Assembly: GCF_009826895.1 (NCBI RefSeq)
Contig: NZ_WUMV01000006.1
Coordinates: 62,001 to 126,000 of the forward strand
Length of the DNA: 64,000 nt
Direction: 5' to 3'
Source: Stappia sediminis
Lineage (GTDB): Bacteria; Pseudomonadota; Alphaproteobacteria; Rhizobiales; Stappiaceae
Part shown: piece by piece, positions 1 to 9,506 of the stretch
Numbering within the stretch: position 1 is the stretch's first letter
Layout: each line of letters opens with the position of its first letter
The notes under the pieces: generated by a model
The model's database searches: none
What the model saw: the letters and a program-made list of their open reading frames with translations, nothing else
What the model was told of the DNA's origin: nothing
Position numbers and translations under genes: made by a program

Positions 1-591
1 GCCGGCGAGCAGGTGTCGAAGACGATCCAACAGGTCGAGGCGCTCGTCTCCTCCGCCAATCGCATCGGCGAGGTCGTCACCCTGATTTCGGAAATCGCGG
101 AGCAGACGAACCTGCTCGCGCTCAACGCGACGATCGAATCCGCGCGCGCCGGCGAGGCCGGCAAGGGCTTCGCGGTGGTCGCGAACGAGGTCAAGCAACT
201 CGCGGGGCAGACGGCGAACGCCACGCAGGAAATCAGCGCACAGGTCGCGCAGATCCAGAAGGCGACCGGCGATGCCGCCTCCTCCATCCATGAGATCGGC
301 AGGACGATAGGCTCCATCCGCGAGGCTTCCGGCGCTGTTGCGACCGCCACGCATCAGCAAAGTGCTGCAACCCAGGAAATCGCCTCCAGCATCGCTCACG
401 TAGCCGAAGGCACCAGGGAAGTGGACCAGGGCGTTGCGGGTATCGGCAAATCGACAAGCGGTATCCAGTCGTCCACCGAGCTGGTGGCGAATTCGGCGGA
501 GGAACTTTTCAGGAAATCCGAGCAATTGCGCGGCCAGGTCACGAGCTTCCTGGATGTGGTTCGTAATGGCCGTAAGCAGGATGCTGCCTGA
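1..591 (+). CDS. Methyl-accepting chemotaxis protein, C-terminal part (5' truncated by the window)
   Basis: This is the cytoplasmic signalling domain of a chemoreceptor, which docks CheA/CheW and controls the flagellar motor. The reading frame is already open at base 1, so the sensor, membrane and HAMP parts lie outside the window. About 196 residues remain. The hairpin tip is unmistakable: [19 protein letters not shown] followed by [15 protein letters not shown]. After it comes a descending coiled coil rich in Ala, Gln and Ser, with the conserved [11 protein letters not shown] stretch. The tail is short and carries no CheR/CheB-docking NWETF pentapeptide. A strong terminator follows the stop at once. 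Ligand and membrane topology cannot be judged from this fragment. Confidence 0.96.
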   Translation, partial: AGEQVSKTIQQVEALVSSANRIGEVVTLISEIAEQTNLLALNATIESARAGEAGKGFAVVANEVKQLAGQTANATQEISAQVAQIQKATGDAASSIHEIGRTIGSIREASGAVATATHQQSAATQEIASSIAHVAEGTREVDQGVAGIGKSTSGIQSSTELVANSAEELFRKSEQLRGQVTSFLDVVRNGRKQDAA

Positions 592-612
592 GGCGCAAGC
601 CCAGGCGCCAAA

Positions 613-640
613 AAAAGGCGGGCCATCAGGCCCGCCTTTT
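613..640. terminator. Bidirectional rho-independent terminator between the chemoreceptor gene and sodB
   Basis: A 12-bp perfect inverted repeat (AAAAGGCGGGCC, loop ATCA, GGCCCGCCTTTT) carries an A-run before and a T-run after the stem. It can therefore end transcripts from both convergent genes. Confidence 0.9.
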
Positions 641-665
641 GCATTTCGCTCTCGTTTCGCCGGCC

Positions 666-1265
666 TTACGACGCGGCCTGCAAAAGCTCGTCGACGTATT
701 CCCAGTTGACGAGGCTGTCGAACCAGGCCTCCAGATACTTCGGGCGCGCGTTGCGGTAGTCGATGTAGTAGGAGTGCTCCCACACATCGCAGCCCAGAAG
801 CGGGGCTGCGCCATGCACCAGCGGGTTTTCGCCGTTCGGCGTCTTCATGACGACGAGCTTGCCGTCCTTCAGCGCCAGCCATGCCCAGCCGGAGCCGAAC
901 TGTGTAACGCCGGCGTTGATGAAGTCGGCGCGGAACTTGTCGAAACCGCCGAGGTCGGAGTCGATCTTCGAAGCCAGCCCGCCGGGCAGCGACTTGCCGC
1001 CGCCGTTCGGCTTCATCCATTTCCAGAAGTGGATGTGGTTGTAGTGCTGGCCGGCGTTGTTGAAGAGCCCGGCGTTCTTGCCGTAGCTTTCCTTGACGAC
1101 GTCCTCGAGCGACTTGCCCTCAAGGCCGCTGTCCTTCAGCAGGTTGTTGCCGTTGGTGACATAGGCCTGATGGTGCTTGTCGTGGTGGTACTCCAGCGTC
1201 TCGGCCGACATATACGGCCCGAGCGCGTCATAAGCATAGGGAAGATCGGGAAGTTCGAAAGCCAT
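666..1265 (-). CDS. sodB: Iron-type superoxide dismutase (Fe/Mn family)
   Basis: It converts superoxide to oxygen and hydrogen peroxide in the cytoplasm. The 199-residue length fits the family, and all four metal ligands are present: His27 (in YHHDKHHQAY), His77 (in HYNHIHFW), Asp160 and His164 (in CDVWEHSYY). Gln73, in NNAGQHYNH, sits where iron enzymes carry the active-site Gln and where manganese enzymes have Gly. This favours iron, although rhizobial members can accept either metal. There is no signal peptide. The start is supported by an AGGAGG ribosome site 7 bases upstream. The gene stands alone and converges on the chemoreceptor gene. Confidence 0.97.
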   Translation of the reverse strand: MAFELPDLPYAYDALGPYMSAETLEYHHDKHHQAYVTNGNNLLKDSGLEGKSLEDVVKESYGKNAGLFNNAGQHYNHIHFWKWMKPNGGGKSLPGGLASKIDSDLGGFDKFRADFINAGVTQFGSGWAWLALKDGKLVVMKTPNGENPLVHGAAPLLGCDVWEHSYYIDYRNARPKYLEAWFDSLVNWEYVDELLQAAS

Positions 1266-1473
1266 CGGACGCCTCCTGTTATGGTCTCATGAAAAATTCG
1301 CGAGACTTCCGTCTCGTGGGGGAACCTTCAAGCGCGAACATAAGGGCCTCGCCACTCTACGGCAATGCCCGCGGATCGGAATTTGGAAATATTTTTCTTG
1401 TTATTTTCCGGCTTCGGTGCTTCACCCTTTGAACGCTTGAAAACCGCATTATGTTCCGGCCCGTCAGGGAGAA

Positions 1474-2646
1474 ATGTCCAACATGAAGCCAGCCCCGGGA
1501 TCGCCCGTTCTGCTTGCCCTGGCCGGCTTTCTGGCGCTGGCGACTGCCATGGGCATCGGCCGCTTCGCGCTGACACCGATCCTGCCCTTCATGATCGAGG
1601 GCATTCCCCTTTCGACCGCCGATGCCGGCTTCATCGCATCGGCCAATTATCTTGGCTATCTCATCGGCGCGCTTGGCGCTTCCGCGCTCCCTTCATTTGG
1701 CGACGGGCGTGGCTGGTTCTTCTTAGGGCTCGTGCTCACCGTGCTTCTAGCCGCCGGCATGGGGGTGAGTGGAGACCTGACCTACCTTGCGGTGGACCGT
1801 TTCATCGCAGGCCTTGCAAGCGCGCTTGTTCTCGTCTTCTCCGCAACGCTCATCATCGAGCCGGTGACGCGGATGGGCCGGCCGGAGCTTGTCGCCGTCC
1901 AGTTCGGGGGTGTCGGCTTCGGCATCATGCTTTCGGCCGGGCTCGTCGGCTTGCTTGGGGCGCATCAGGCCGGCTGGGACACGATGTGGTTGCTGAGCGG
2001 CGCGCTCGCGCTTGTCGCCGTTGCGCTGATCGCATTCCTCGTTCCCGCGCGGGAAAAAGCAGCACCATCCCCCGCTCGCCCGGTTGATACCGCGAACGGC
2101 AGGCACCGCTCGGCCCTTTTGAAGCTCACGCTCGCCTATGGGCTTTTCGGCTTCGGCTACATCATCACAGGCACGTTTTTGACGACCATCCTGCGCGGAT
2201 CGTCGCACCTTCGCCACCTTGAAGCACCGGTCTGGGCGATGGTCGGTTTCGCGGCCTCCTTCTCGCTCTGGTTCTGGGGCAGGGTCGCCGCCCGCATCGG
2301 CAACTCGCGCGCTTTCGCGATCGCCTGCATGGTGGAGGCCGTCGCCGTGCTGCTCACGGTGGTAAGTGCCGCGCCCCTTGCCTTCTTTGTCGCCGCTTTC
2401 CTGTTCGGCGGCACATTCGTCGGCATCACCGGCGTCGGCCTTGTCGAGGCGCGGCGCATGTCACGCGCAAACCCCGCGCGCTCCTTCGGGCTGATGACGT
2501 CGTCTTTCGGCCTCGGCCAGGCGCTCGGCCCGACGGCCGCCGGCATAGGCGCGGAAATGACCGGAAGCTTCGCCCTTCCCTCGCTCGCCGCCGTGGCGAC
2601 GCTGGTCGTCGCCACGTTGCTTACGTTCAATCTGCCGAGGGATTGA
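1474..2646 (+). CDS. MFS permease of the YbfB/YjiJ type
   Basis: A 390-residue, very hydrophobic protein with about twelve membrane segments. The N-terminal block GIGRFALTPILPFM, followed by a glycine-rich second helix (ANYLGYLIGAL), is typical of the YbfB/YjiJ group of major facilitator permeases (PF06779). Substrates of this group are mostly unknown, so none is assigned. A second ATG nine bases downstream (1483) has better spacing to GGGAG than the first, so the true start may be there. The gene stands alone after a roughly 200-base A/T-rich gap divergent from sodB. Confidence 0.9.
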   Translation: MSNMKPAPGSPVLLALAGFLALATAMGIGRFALTPILPFMIEGIPLSTADAGFIASANYLGYLIGALGASALPSFGDGRGWFFLGLVLTVLLAAGMGVSGDLTYLAVDRFIAGLASALVLVFSATLIIEPVTRMGRPELVAVQFGGVGFGIMLSAGLVGLLGAHQAGWDTMWLLSGALALVAVALIAFLVPAREKAAPSPARPVDTANGRHRSALLKLTLAYGLFGFGYIITGTFLTTILRGSSHLRHLEAPVWAMVGFAASFSLWFWGRVAARIGNSRAFAIACMVEAVAVLLTVVSAAPLAFFVAAFLFGGTFVGITGVGLVEARRMSRANPARSFGLMTSSFGLGQALGPTAAGIGAEMTGSFALPSLAAVATLVVATLLTFNLPRD

Positions 2647-2714
2647 AACTGTCTGAGACGATCAACGGGTTTGAAGCTGTCTTGCGGAAAACATCGATAT
2701 ACGAAGAACGTCAT

Positions 2715-2890
2715 CCCGGTCCGCGTGCGCTTTGGCGCATCGCGAGAACCGGGATCCAGCGCATCTGCTGCGCGCAAGCGCACTTAAAATCTGTTTCGTA
2801 CGGGCTTCGCCCGCAACTGATTTCTGGCCCCCCGATCAGGCCGAGGGCAGGCCCCGGATCGGCGCTCGGCTTCGCCTCACTGGTCCGGGG
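2715..2890. repeat. Two palindromic intergenic repeats (REP-like)
   Basis: The gap between the permease and the aminotransferase holds two hairpins. One is CCCGGT...ACCGGG (2715-2753) with an inner TGCGC/GCGCA stem, inside the phrase TCATCCCGGT...ACCGGGATCCAG that recurs between genes in many alphaproteobacteria. The other is CCCCGGA...TCCGGGG (2852-2890). Neither has a T-tract. I class them as dispersed palindromes by appearance only. No coding potential is seen here. Confidence 0.5.
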
Positions 2891-2924
2891 TGAGGCCAAT
2901 ATCCGCTCCAAAGTGTAAGTCTCC

Positions 2925-3782
2925 TCACCCGTGGGCGAATTCCCAATAAAGTTCGCGGGCGCGCGCGGCGAAGGGGCCCGGCTGCAGGTCGCGTGTCTCG
3001 ATCCGGTTGATCGGCACCACCTTGTTGTAGTTGCCGGTGGAGAAGATCTCGTCGGCCTCCTGGAACTCGCGGTAAGAGAGCGTGCGCTCCACCACCTCCA
3101 CGCCGGACTTGCGCAAAAGCCCGATGATCCGCTGGCGCGTGATCCCGTTCAGGAAGGTTCCGTTCGGAGCTGGCGTATGCACCACCCCGTCCTTCGCCAT
3201 GAAGACGTTGGAGGTCGTCAGTTCCGCGACATTTCCCAGCATGTCGAGCACGATGGCATTGTCGAAGCCGCGCGCCTTTGCCTCGACGATGGCGCGCGCG
3301 TTGTTCGGATAAAGGCAGCCCGCCTTGGCGTTCACCGGCATGCATTCCATCGTCGGACGGCGGAACGGCGACAGCGTGACGCTCATCGACGCGTCCTTGG
3401 GCGCGATCGCCGCCTCGAACAGGCACAGGCAAAAGCGCGTCGTCTCCGGATCGCCGGCGATGGTGCCGATGCCGTCTCCTTCCGCCCAGTACATCGGCTT
3501 GATGTAAACGGGCGTGCCGGGGCCGAATTTGCCAAGGCCCTCGCTCGTCAGTTCCATCATCTCGCCGACGGATTTCGTCGCTTTCAGGCCGAGTGCAACG
3601 GCGGAATCGTTCACGCGCTGGCAGTGCAGGTCGAGGTCGGGCGTCACGCCCTCAAAGGCCCTTGCGCCGTCGAAAACGCTCGATCCGAGCCATGCGGCAT
3701 GGGTGCGCGGGCCCATGATAGGCGGATTGCCCTCATGCCACGCGCCGTCGAACCAGGTCCATGTCGTCGACCACTCGGCCAT
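2925..3782 (-). CDS. Class IV PLP aminotransferase, branched-chain amino acid type
   Basis: A fold type IV aminotransferase that probably interconverts branched-chain amino acids and their 2-oxo acids (the IlvE reaction). The 285-residue length is slightly shorter than classical IlvE (about 305). The PLP-binding lysine lies in NAKAGCLYPNNARA. The FDGARAF block near residue 38, the phosphate-binding ELTTSN and the NGITR block near residue 215 are all present. D-amino-acid transaminase and aminodeoxychorismate lyase share this fold, so substrate specificity is inferred from overall resemblance only. The start follows an AGAAGGAA ribosome site. It is monocistronic. Confidence 0.85.
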   Translation of the reverse strand: MAEWSTTWTWFDGAWHEGNPPIMGPRTHAAWLGSSVFDGARAFEGVTPDLDLHCQRVNDSAVALGLKATKSVGEMMELTSEGLGKFGPGTPVYIKPMYWAEGDGIGTIAGDPETTRFCLCLFEAAIAPKDASMSVTLSPFRRPTMECMPVNAKAGCLYPNNARAIVEAKARGFDNAIVLDMLGNVAELTTSNVFMAKDGVVHTPAPNGTFLNGITRQRIIGLLRKSGVEVVERTLSYREFQEADEIFSTGNYNKVVPINRIETRDLQPGPFAARARELYWEFAHG

Positions 3783-3980
3783 TTCCTTCTCCCGAATATT
3801 TTTTGGTGAATTTCTGCGATCGAACGCTGTTAGCGCTTCAAGGTCAAGCCTTTGCTACATCGGATGAAAAATCCGGAATGAATATACCGCTAGACAATTA
3901 TGTTCCTGTTATGTTCACATACATGGAGCGACAACCGGAAAAATTTTCCCGCAGAGCTCACATCGCCAAAGGTGCATCCC

Positions 3981-4421
3981 ATGGAACAGAGAATTTCGCT
4001 CATCACCCTCGGCGTCGACGATATGGCCGAGGCGAGGCGCTTCTTCGAAGACGGCCTCGGCTGGCGCCCCACGCCTTTCGACAGTGACGAGGTGGCCTTT
4101 TATCAGGCCGGTTCCTGCGTGCTCGGTCTCTTCGGGCGCGAGGATCTTGCGAAGGATGCCGGAGTCTCGCCAGAAGGGTCCGGGTTCGCTCCGTTTTCCG
4201 TTGCCTGGAACGGCCGCAGCGAGGCGGAGGTCGATGCTGCCTTCGCCAAAGCCGTCGATGCAGGAGCGGAAGTCGTGAAACGCCCGGAAAAGGTCTTCTG
4301 GGGCGGATATTCAGGCTATGTGCGCATACCCGGCGGCCACCTCCTGGAGATTGCCTACAACCCCTTCTGGGAGATGGGCGAAGACGGCTCGATCAGGCTT
4401 CCCCCGCCTTCTGAAAGCTGA
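3981..4421 (+). CDS. VOC (glyoxalase/bleomycin-resistance fold) family protein
   Basis: A 146-residue single-domain protein that begins MEQRISLITLGVDD and ends with the metal-site block GGHLLEIAYNPFW. This is the usual beta-alpha-beta-beta-beta layout of one vicinal oxygen chelate module doubled within about 130 residues. The frame stays open upstream to 3900, but the ATG at 3981 matches the family's N-terminus. Family members include lyases, dioxygenases and resistance proteins. No specific substrate can be given. It has no operon partner. Confidence 0.85.
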   Translation: MEQRISLITLGVDDMAEARRFFEDGLGWRPTPFDSDEVAFYQAGSCVLGLFGREDLAKDAGVSPEGSGFAPFSVAWNGRSEAEVDAAFAKAVDAGAEVVKRPEKVFWGGYSGYVRIPGGHLLEIAYNPFWEMGEDGSIRLPPPSES

Positions 4422-4519
4422 GGGCGAAGCGGCCAACGCCTTTCAGTCCGGTTGACGGCGCGCGCGCTTGGCTGTTTTCTCTGCGGCGAGTTCTTGCGAG
4501 AAACAACAAGAGGCGCACC

Positions 4520-5200
4520 ATGGCCCTTTCCCCTTCAAAGCCCATTTCCGTTTATGTGTTCGATGCTTACGGCACGCTGTTCGATGTGCATGCCGCCGTG
4601 CGCAAGAACGCGGAAGGGCTCGGGCCCGATGCCCAGCGCCTGTCGGAACTTTGGCGGCAGAAGCAGCTCGAATATTCCTGGATCCGGGCGATGATGAACC
4701 GGTATCAGGATTTCTGGACCTTGACCGAGCAGGCGCTCGACACGGCCTTCGCCATGGTCGGCACGGCGGACAAGTCGATGCGCCAGACGCTGCTTGACGC
4801 CTATTGGCAGCTCGACTGCTATCCGGAAGTGCCCATCGTCCTGAAAGGCTTGAAGGACCGGGGCGCCAAACTCGCGATTCTTTCGAACGGCAGCCCCGCC
4901 ATGCTGGAAGGTGCCGTAAAGGCCGCCGGCCTCGATGAGGTTTTCGACGCCGTCCTGTCGGTGGATGCGCTGAAGACCTACAAGACCAACATGGAGGTCT
5001 ACGAGATGGCGACGACGGAGTTCCGCGTCTTTCCCGAAGCCATCTCCTTCCAGTCTTCCAACCGGTGGGACGTGGCAGGCGCGACCGCCTTCGGCTTCCG
5101 CACGGTCTGGATCAACCGTACCGGCAATCCGGATGAATATTCCGACCTTGCACCCGCCGCCGTGCTGCAGGACCTGAACGGCCTGCTGACGCTGGCGTGA
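4520..5200 (+). CDS. Haloacid dehalogenase, type II (HAD superfamily)
   Basis: Probably hydrolyses 2-haloacids, or acts on another small substrate, through an aspartyl-enzyme intermediate. The 226 residues fit type II L-2-haloacid dehalogenases. Motif I is VFDAYGTLFDV, with the nucleophile Asp near residue 15. Motif II is the Ser in ILSNGS, the lysine region is KTYKTNMEVYE, and motif III is SSNRWDVAGATAFG. The usual KPDPRVY phrase is changed to KTNMEVY, leaving the key lysine in place. A GCGCACC-ATG context gives no strong ribosome site. It is tail-to-tail with the LOG gene, with only 4 bases between the stops. Confidence 0.88.
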   Translation: MALSPSKPISVYVFDAYGTLFDVHAAVRKNAEGLGPDAQRLSELWRQKQLEYSWIRAMMNRYQDFWTLTEQALDTAFAMVGTADKSMRQTLLDAYWQLDCYPEVPIVLKGLKDRGAKLAILSNGSPAMLEGAVKAAGLDEVFDAVLSVDALKTYKTNMEVYEMATTEFRVFPEAISFQSSNRWDVAGATAFGFRTVWINRTGNPDEYSDLAPAAVLQDLNGLLTLA

Positions 5201-5204
5201 TCTC

Positions 5205-5798
5205 TCACGTCTCTTCGCGCTTGATCCATTTGGGCGTTTTCGGCGGCTCATAGGCCTCGAAGGCGTCGATCATGCGCCTCGGGTCGTTTTCGACCAGAAG
5301 CATTGCGTGCATTTCCGGCTTCACGAATTCCTGCGTCACCGTATGGCGCAGGAAAGCGAGCAGGTTGTCGTAATAGCCGCCGATATTGAGCAGCCCACAG
5401 GGCTTTTCGTGATAGCCGAGCTGGCCCCACGTCCAGACCTCGAAAAGCTCTTCCATCGTACCCGTCCCGCCCGGAAGCGAGACGAAAGCGTCGGAAAGGT
5501 CGGCCATCAGCGCCTTGCGTTCGTGCATGGAGCCGACGACATGAAGCTCGGCAAGCCCTTCGTGCGCCAGCTCCTTTTCCTGCAAGGCCTTCGGGAGAAC
5601 GCCGATGACTTCGCCACCCTGGGCGACGGCGGCGTCGGCCACCGCCCCCATCAGCCCGACCTTCGCCCCGCCGTAGACGAGCCTGCGGCCCGAGGCGGCG
5701 ATTTCCCGCCCCATGGCTTCGGCTGCTGACTTGTACTCGTCGGAGCGGCCGAAGCTTGAGCCGCAGAACACGCAAATGGAACGCATGGACGCCGTCAT
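5205..5798 (-). CDS. LOG family protein (cytokinin riboside 5'-monophosphate phosphoribohydrolase type)
   Basis: LOG proteins cleave the ribose phosphate from nucleoside monophosphates, releasing free bases such as cytokinins. The 197-residue Rossmann protein has the diagnostic LPGGTGTMEELFEVWTW signature and an N-terminal CVFCGSSFG block. It is translationally coupled to the upstream peptidase gene: its ATG overlaps that gene's stop (ATGA). The coupling suggests shared expression but does not reveal a common pathway. Bacterial members also act on purine monophosphates, so cytokinin production in this organism is not implied. Confidence 0.92.
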   Translation of the reverse strand: MTASMRSICVFCGSSFGRSDEYKSAAEAMGREIAASGRRLVYGGAKVGLMGAVADAAVAQGGEVIGVLPKALQEKELAHEGLAELHVVGSMHERKALMADLSDAFVSLPGGTGTMEELFEVWTWGQLGYHEKPCGLLNIGGYYDNLLAFLRHTVTQEFVKPEMHAMLLVENDPRRMIDAFEAYEPPKTPKWIKREET

Positions 5799-7186
5799 CC
5801 CTTCGAAAGCTCGTCAAGCACCCGCGCCCATGAGCGGATGCCGCCGTGGAAGCTTGAAAGGTTGTACTTCTCGTTCGGCGAATGCACCTGGTCGTCGTCG
5901 AGGCCGAAGCCGATGAGAAGCGAATCCATGCCGAGCATGGTCTTGAAATCGCCGACGATCGGGATCGAGCCGCCGCAGCCGATCAGCGCGGCCTCCGCGT
6001 TCCATTCGTCCGTTAGCACCTTGCGCGCCTTGGTCAGTGCCGGGCTGTCGAAGGCAAGGCGGATCGCCGGGCTGCCGCCGTGCTCGGCGAATTCGACGGA
6101 ACAATCCGCCGGTATCTTCGAACGCACATAGGCGCGGAATGCTTCGCGGATCTTTTCAGGCTCCTGGTCGCCGACAAGACGGAAGGAGATCTTTGCCTGC
6201 GCCTTGGACGGGATCACGGTCTTGAAGCCGGCCCCCGTATAGCCGCCCCACATGCCGTTGACCTCGCAGGTCGGCCGCGTCCAGATGTGCTCAAGCGCGG
6301 TACGGTCGCTCTCGCCGGCAGGGTCGGCAAGGTCCACGCCGCCGAGGAACGCCGAGTGGTCGAATCCGAGCTTGTCCCACAGCGCCTTCACGTCGTCGGG
6401 CATTTCGATGACGCCGTCATAGAAGCCGGGCAGCGTCACCCGGCCTTCGCTGTCGTGCAGGCCGGCGATGATTTCGGCCAGCACATGGTTCGGGTTGCGC
6501 GCCGCCCCGCCGAACATGCCGGAATGCAGGTCCTTGTCGGCGGCCGTCACGGTAATTTCCTCACCCACGAGGCCGCGCAGCATGGTAGTGATCGCGGGCG
6601 TCTTTGCGTCCCACATGCCTGTGTCGCATACGAGCGCGAGGTCGCAGGAAAGCTCCTCGCTGTTCGCTTCAAGGAACGGATGAAGCGACGGAGAACCGGA
6701 CTCCTCCTCGCCCTCCAGCAGCACGGAGACATTGATCGGCAGGTCCCCGGTCTCCGCGATCCACGCGCGCGCGGCTTCCAGGAACGTCATGAGCTGGCCC
6801 TTGTCGTCCGCCGCACCGCGCGCGACGATCACCTTGCTTCCGTCAGGACGCGTCACGATGCGCGGCGCGAACGGGTCTTCTTCCCATAGTTCGATCGGAT
6901 CGACGGGCTGCACGTCGTAGTGACCGTAGAAGAGCACATGCGGGCCGGGCTTGCTCTCGCCGGCGCGGTGTCCGACGACCATCGGGTGGCCTTCGGTGTC
7001 GCGCACGCTTGCCGAAATACCGAAGTCGCTCATCTCGCGCGCCAGCCAGTCGGCGGCGGCGCGGCAGTCCCCCTTGAAGGCCGGATCGGTCGAAATGCTC
7101 TTGATCTTTACGAGGTCGAACAGGCGCTCAACGCTTTTGTCGAGGTTTGCATCGATGCGGGCAAGGACGTTGTCGAGGCGGGACAT
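5795..7186 (-). CDS. M20 family metallopeptidase / dipeptidase
   Basis: A 463-residue zinc peptidase of the M20/M25/M40 clan. Metal and catalytic motifs appear in order: FYGHYDVQP (His and following Asp), ARGAADDKGQ (bridging Asp), LEGEEESGSPSL (catalytic Glu pair), VCDTGMWD, and a C-terminal His in DDQVHSPNEKY. A dimerisation/lid insertion lies in the middle. No signal peptide is seen, so cytoplasmic dipeptide or amidated amino-acid hydrolysis is likely. It is the first gene of a two-gene unit with the LOG gene. Confidence 0.92.
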   Translation of the reverse strand: MSRLDNVLARIDANLDKSVERLFDLVKIKSISTDPAFKGDCRAAADWLAREMSDFGISASVRDTEGHPMVVGHRAGESKPGPHVLFYGHYDVQPVDPIELWEEDPFAPRIVTRPDGSKVIVARGAADDKGQLMTFLEAARAWIAETGDLPINVSVLLEGEEESGSPSLHPFLEANSEELSCDLALVCDTGMWDAKTPAITTMLRGLVGEEITVTAADKDLHSGMFGGAARNPNHVLAEIIAGLHDSEGRVTLPGFYDGVIEMPDDVKALWDKLGFDHSAFLGGVDLADPAGESDRTALEHIWTRPTCEVNGMWGGYTGAGFKTVIPSKAQAKISFRLVGDQEPEKIREAFRAYVRSKIPADCSVEFAEHGGSPAIRLAFDSPALTKARKVLTDEWNAEAALIGCGGSIPIVGDFKTMLGMDSLLIGFGLDDDQVHSPNEKYNLSSFHGGIRSWARVLDELSKG

Positions 7187-7341
7187 ATGAAACTCCGGGA
7201 TGCGAATGAATTGCGCTCAATTGGCCATAAGTCGCATGGCGCGGCAAGGCCTCTTCTTGCCGCGGCGATGCCGTCATCGGCCGGTATGGCGAAAGCGTAC
7301 GCGGTGGAACGCAGCGTCATCCTGTATTTGCGGTCCGCCGT

Positions 7342-8898
7342 TCAAAACCCACGCTTGATCGAGCCCAGGATCCCGCGCGCGAGCGCCCTCCCGAGCTGGG
7401 TTCCGACCGAGCGCGCGATCGACTTCACCGCCGCGTCGAATGTCGTGTCCCGGTTCGAGCGTCTGCCCGAGCTCCGGCTCTTCGGCTGCGGGCGGTCGTC
7501 GCGCCCGAAGTCCGGCAGGCGGAAACCGGTTCGCGAATATTCGGGCTCGCGCCCGCCTTCTCGCTCCGCTTCCTCCTGCATGCGCTGAAGCTCTTCCTTG
7601 CGCGCCTGCTCCTCGGCGCGCCGGGCCAGAACCTCCTGAGCCGAATCGCGGTCGACAGGCTCGTCGTATCGCCGCCCCACCGGGCTTTCGGCCAGGATCG
7701 TCGCGCGCTCGCCCTCGTCGATCGGCCCGAGGCGGGATGACGGCGGGCGGATCAGCGTACGCTGGACGATTGAAGGCACCCCCTTTTTCTCAAGCGTGGA
7801 GACCAGCGCCTCGCCGACGCCGAGTTCGGTGATCACCCGTTCCGTGTCGAGATCCGGGTTGGGGCGGAAGGTTTCGGCGGCCGCGCGCACGGCCTTCTGC
7901 TCGCGCGGGGTGAATGCGCGCAGCGCGTGCTGGATGCGGTTGCCGAGTTGCGAGAGAACGGTATCGGGCACATCCAGCGGGTTTTGGGTGACGAAATAGA
8001 CGCCCACCCCCTTGGATCGGATGAGGCGCACCACCTGCTCCACCTTTTCAAGAAGCGCTTTCGGCGCCTCGTCGAACAGAAGATGCGCTTCATCGAAGAA
8101 GAACACGAGCTTCGGCTTCTCCGGGTCGCCGACTTCGGGAAGTTCCTCGAAAAGCTCCGACAAGAGCCAGAGCAGGAAGGTCGCGTAAAGGCGTGGCGCG
8201 CCCATCAGTCTGTCGGCGGCAAGCACGTTGACCACGCCGCGCCCGTCTCGGGCCACCCTCATCAGGTCTCGGATGTCGAGCGCAGGCTCGCCGAAGAATT
8301 CCTCCCCTCCCTGGCGTTCGAGCACCAGAAGCTGACGCTGGATCGCCCCGACGGAGGCCTTGGACACATTGCCGTAGAGTTTCGAAAGTTCCGAGGCGCG
8401 TTCGGCGACATGGGCAAGCAGGGCCTGCAGGTCATTCAGGTCGAGAAGCAGAAGCCCCTCGTCGTCGGCCAGTTCGAAAGCGACGTTGAGCACGCCCTCC
8501 TGCGTGTCGTTCAGGTCCATCAGCCTTGCCAGCAGCAGCGGCCCCATCTCCGAAACGGTGGTGCGCACGGGATGCCCCTTTTCGCCGAAAAGGTCCCAGA
8601 ACACGGCCGGAAATGCATCGAAGGCATATTCCTTGTCGAAACCGATGGTTTCCGCGCGCTTCAGCAGGAAATCCTTCGCCTCGCCCTTCGCGGCGATGCC
8701 GGAAAGGTCCCCTTTCACATCGGCGCAGAACACGGGAACGCCGGCTTGCGAAAATCCTTCGGCGAGGATTTGCAGGCTCACGGTCTTTCCGGTGCCCGTG
8801 GCACCGGTGATCAGCCCGTGCCGGTTGGCGAGCTTGAGCGTAAGATATTCGGGCTTGCCCGATGCACCGAGGAAAATACCGTCATCCGCCAAAACCAT
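7342..8898 (-). CDS. DUF853 / HerA-like ATPase (YjgR type)
   Basis: A 518-residue P-loop ATPase of the HerA-FtsK superfamily. Walker A is GATGTGKT at residues 32-39 and Walker B is [12 protein letters not shown] near residue 265. A sensor-like VTQNP block follows, and an arginine-rich tail at the C-terminus. The DUF853 group is annotated as a putative helicase or nucleoside-triphosphatase, but its function is unproven. A charged coiled-coil stretch of Glu/Arg/Gln ([19 protein letters not shown]) near residue 430 precedes the basic tail. It has no operon partner, so its partners remain unknown. Confidence 0.9.
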   Translation of the reverse strand: MVLADDGIFLGASGKPEYLTLKLANRHGLITGATGTGKTVSLQILAEGFSQAGVPVFCADVKGDLSGIAAKGEAKDFLLKRAETIGFDKEYAFDAFPAVFWDLFGEKGHPVRTTVSEMGPLLLARLMDLNDTQEGVLNVAFELADDEGLLLLDLNDLQALLAHVAERASELSKLYGNVSKASVGAIQRQLLVLERQGGEEFFGEPALDIRDLMRVARDGRGVVNVLAADRLMGAPRLYATFLLWLLSELFEELPEVGDPEKPKLVFFFDEAHLLFDEAPKALLEKVEQVVRLIRSKGVGVYFVTQNPLDVPDTVLSQLGNRIQHALRAFTPREQKAVRAAAETFRPNPDLDTERVITELGVGEALVSTLEKKGVPSIVQRTLIRPPSSRLGPIDEGERATILAESPVGRRYDEPVDRDSAQEVLARRAEEQARKEELQRMQEEAEREGGREPEYSRTGFRLPDFGRDDRPQPKSRSSGRRSNRDTTFDAAVKSIARSVGTQLGRALARGILGSIKRGF

Positions 8899-9062
8899 CG
8901 CCCACCTGCCGTTGTTCCTGAACGCATCCTAGAATATCAGTTTATCGACTAACGTAGAGTTTCACCATTTCGATGCGTTTTTCATAAGCTTATATCGGTT
9001 GCGAACTATGGATATGTGTTGTCAGATATCCTTATGTCCTAACTGAAAGCGAGTCTTGAAAA

Positions 9063-9452
9063 ATGGACGCTCTAGTATCCGGCGTCGCGAGTGCCGCAAA
9101 AATCGAAGTCTCACGCGCCCGCAAGGCGGTTGCCATTCTCCTGATGATCCTGAACCGGGACGGACCGCGCGATGCGACCAGACAACTCATCGATGCCTTG
9201 CCGGGAGGCCGCTCGCTGATCGCTTCCCAGGGCGAAAGCGGCGCCAGTTCCTATTGGGGCGGCTTTTCCGATGTTACCAGCGGCGGCATGGGCGTGATGG
9301 GCGCTCTTGGCGAAATGACCGAAGCCGGCCTCGACATGGGCCAGGTTCAGATCGTGACGCGGGAAGTCATCGCCTACGCACGCAAGCGTGCCGGCGATGA
9401 GATCGTCGACCAGGTCGTCGACGGTATCCCGGGCTTGAGAAAATTCACATAG
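9063..9452 (+). CDS. Small conserved-looking protein, DUF2267/DUF2780-like
   Basis: 129 residues with a hydrophobic N-terminal helix, a glycine/serine-rich middle (GGFSDVTSGGMGVMGALGEM) and a C-terminal half reading [29 protein letters not shown]. That C-terminal pattern, ending in IPGL, resembles small DUF2267/DUF2780 proteins, but the match is by eye and weak. No clear ribosome site precedes the ATG. A 160-base A/T-rich stretch upstream is a likely promoter. It lies 54 bases ahead of the DUF4332 gene on the same strand, so the two may be co-transcribed. Function unknown. Confidence 0.6.
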   Translation: MDALVSGVASAAKIEVSRARKAVAILLMILNRDGPRDATRQLIDALPGGRSLIASQGESGASSYWGGFSDVTSGGMGVMGALGEMTEAGLDMGQVQIVTREVIAYARKRAGDEIVDQVVDGIPGLRKFT

Positions 9453-9506
9453 GCAACCGGATCGTCCCTGCGCCTTCGCGCTGCGGGACCAGCCAGGAGG
9501 AAGCGC

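Noticed and set aside
2643-2918. Short ORF downstream of the MFS permease
   Set aside because: The sequence is palindromic repeat material without ribosome site; the frame is fortuitous.
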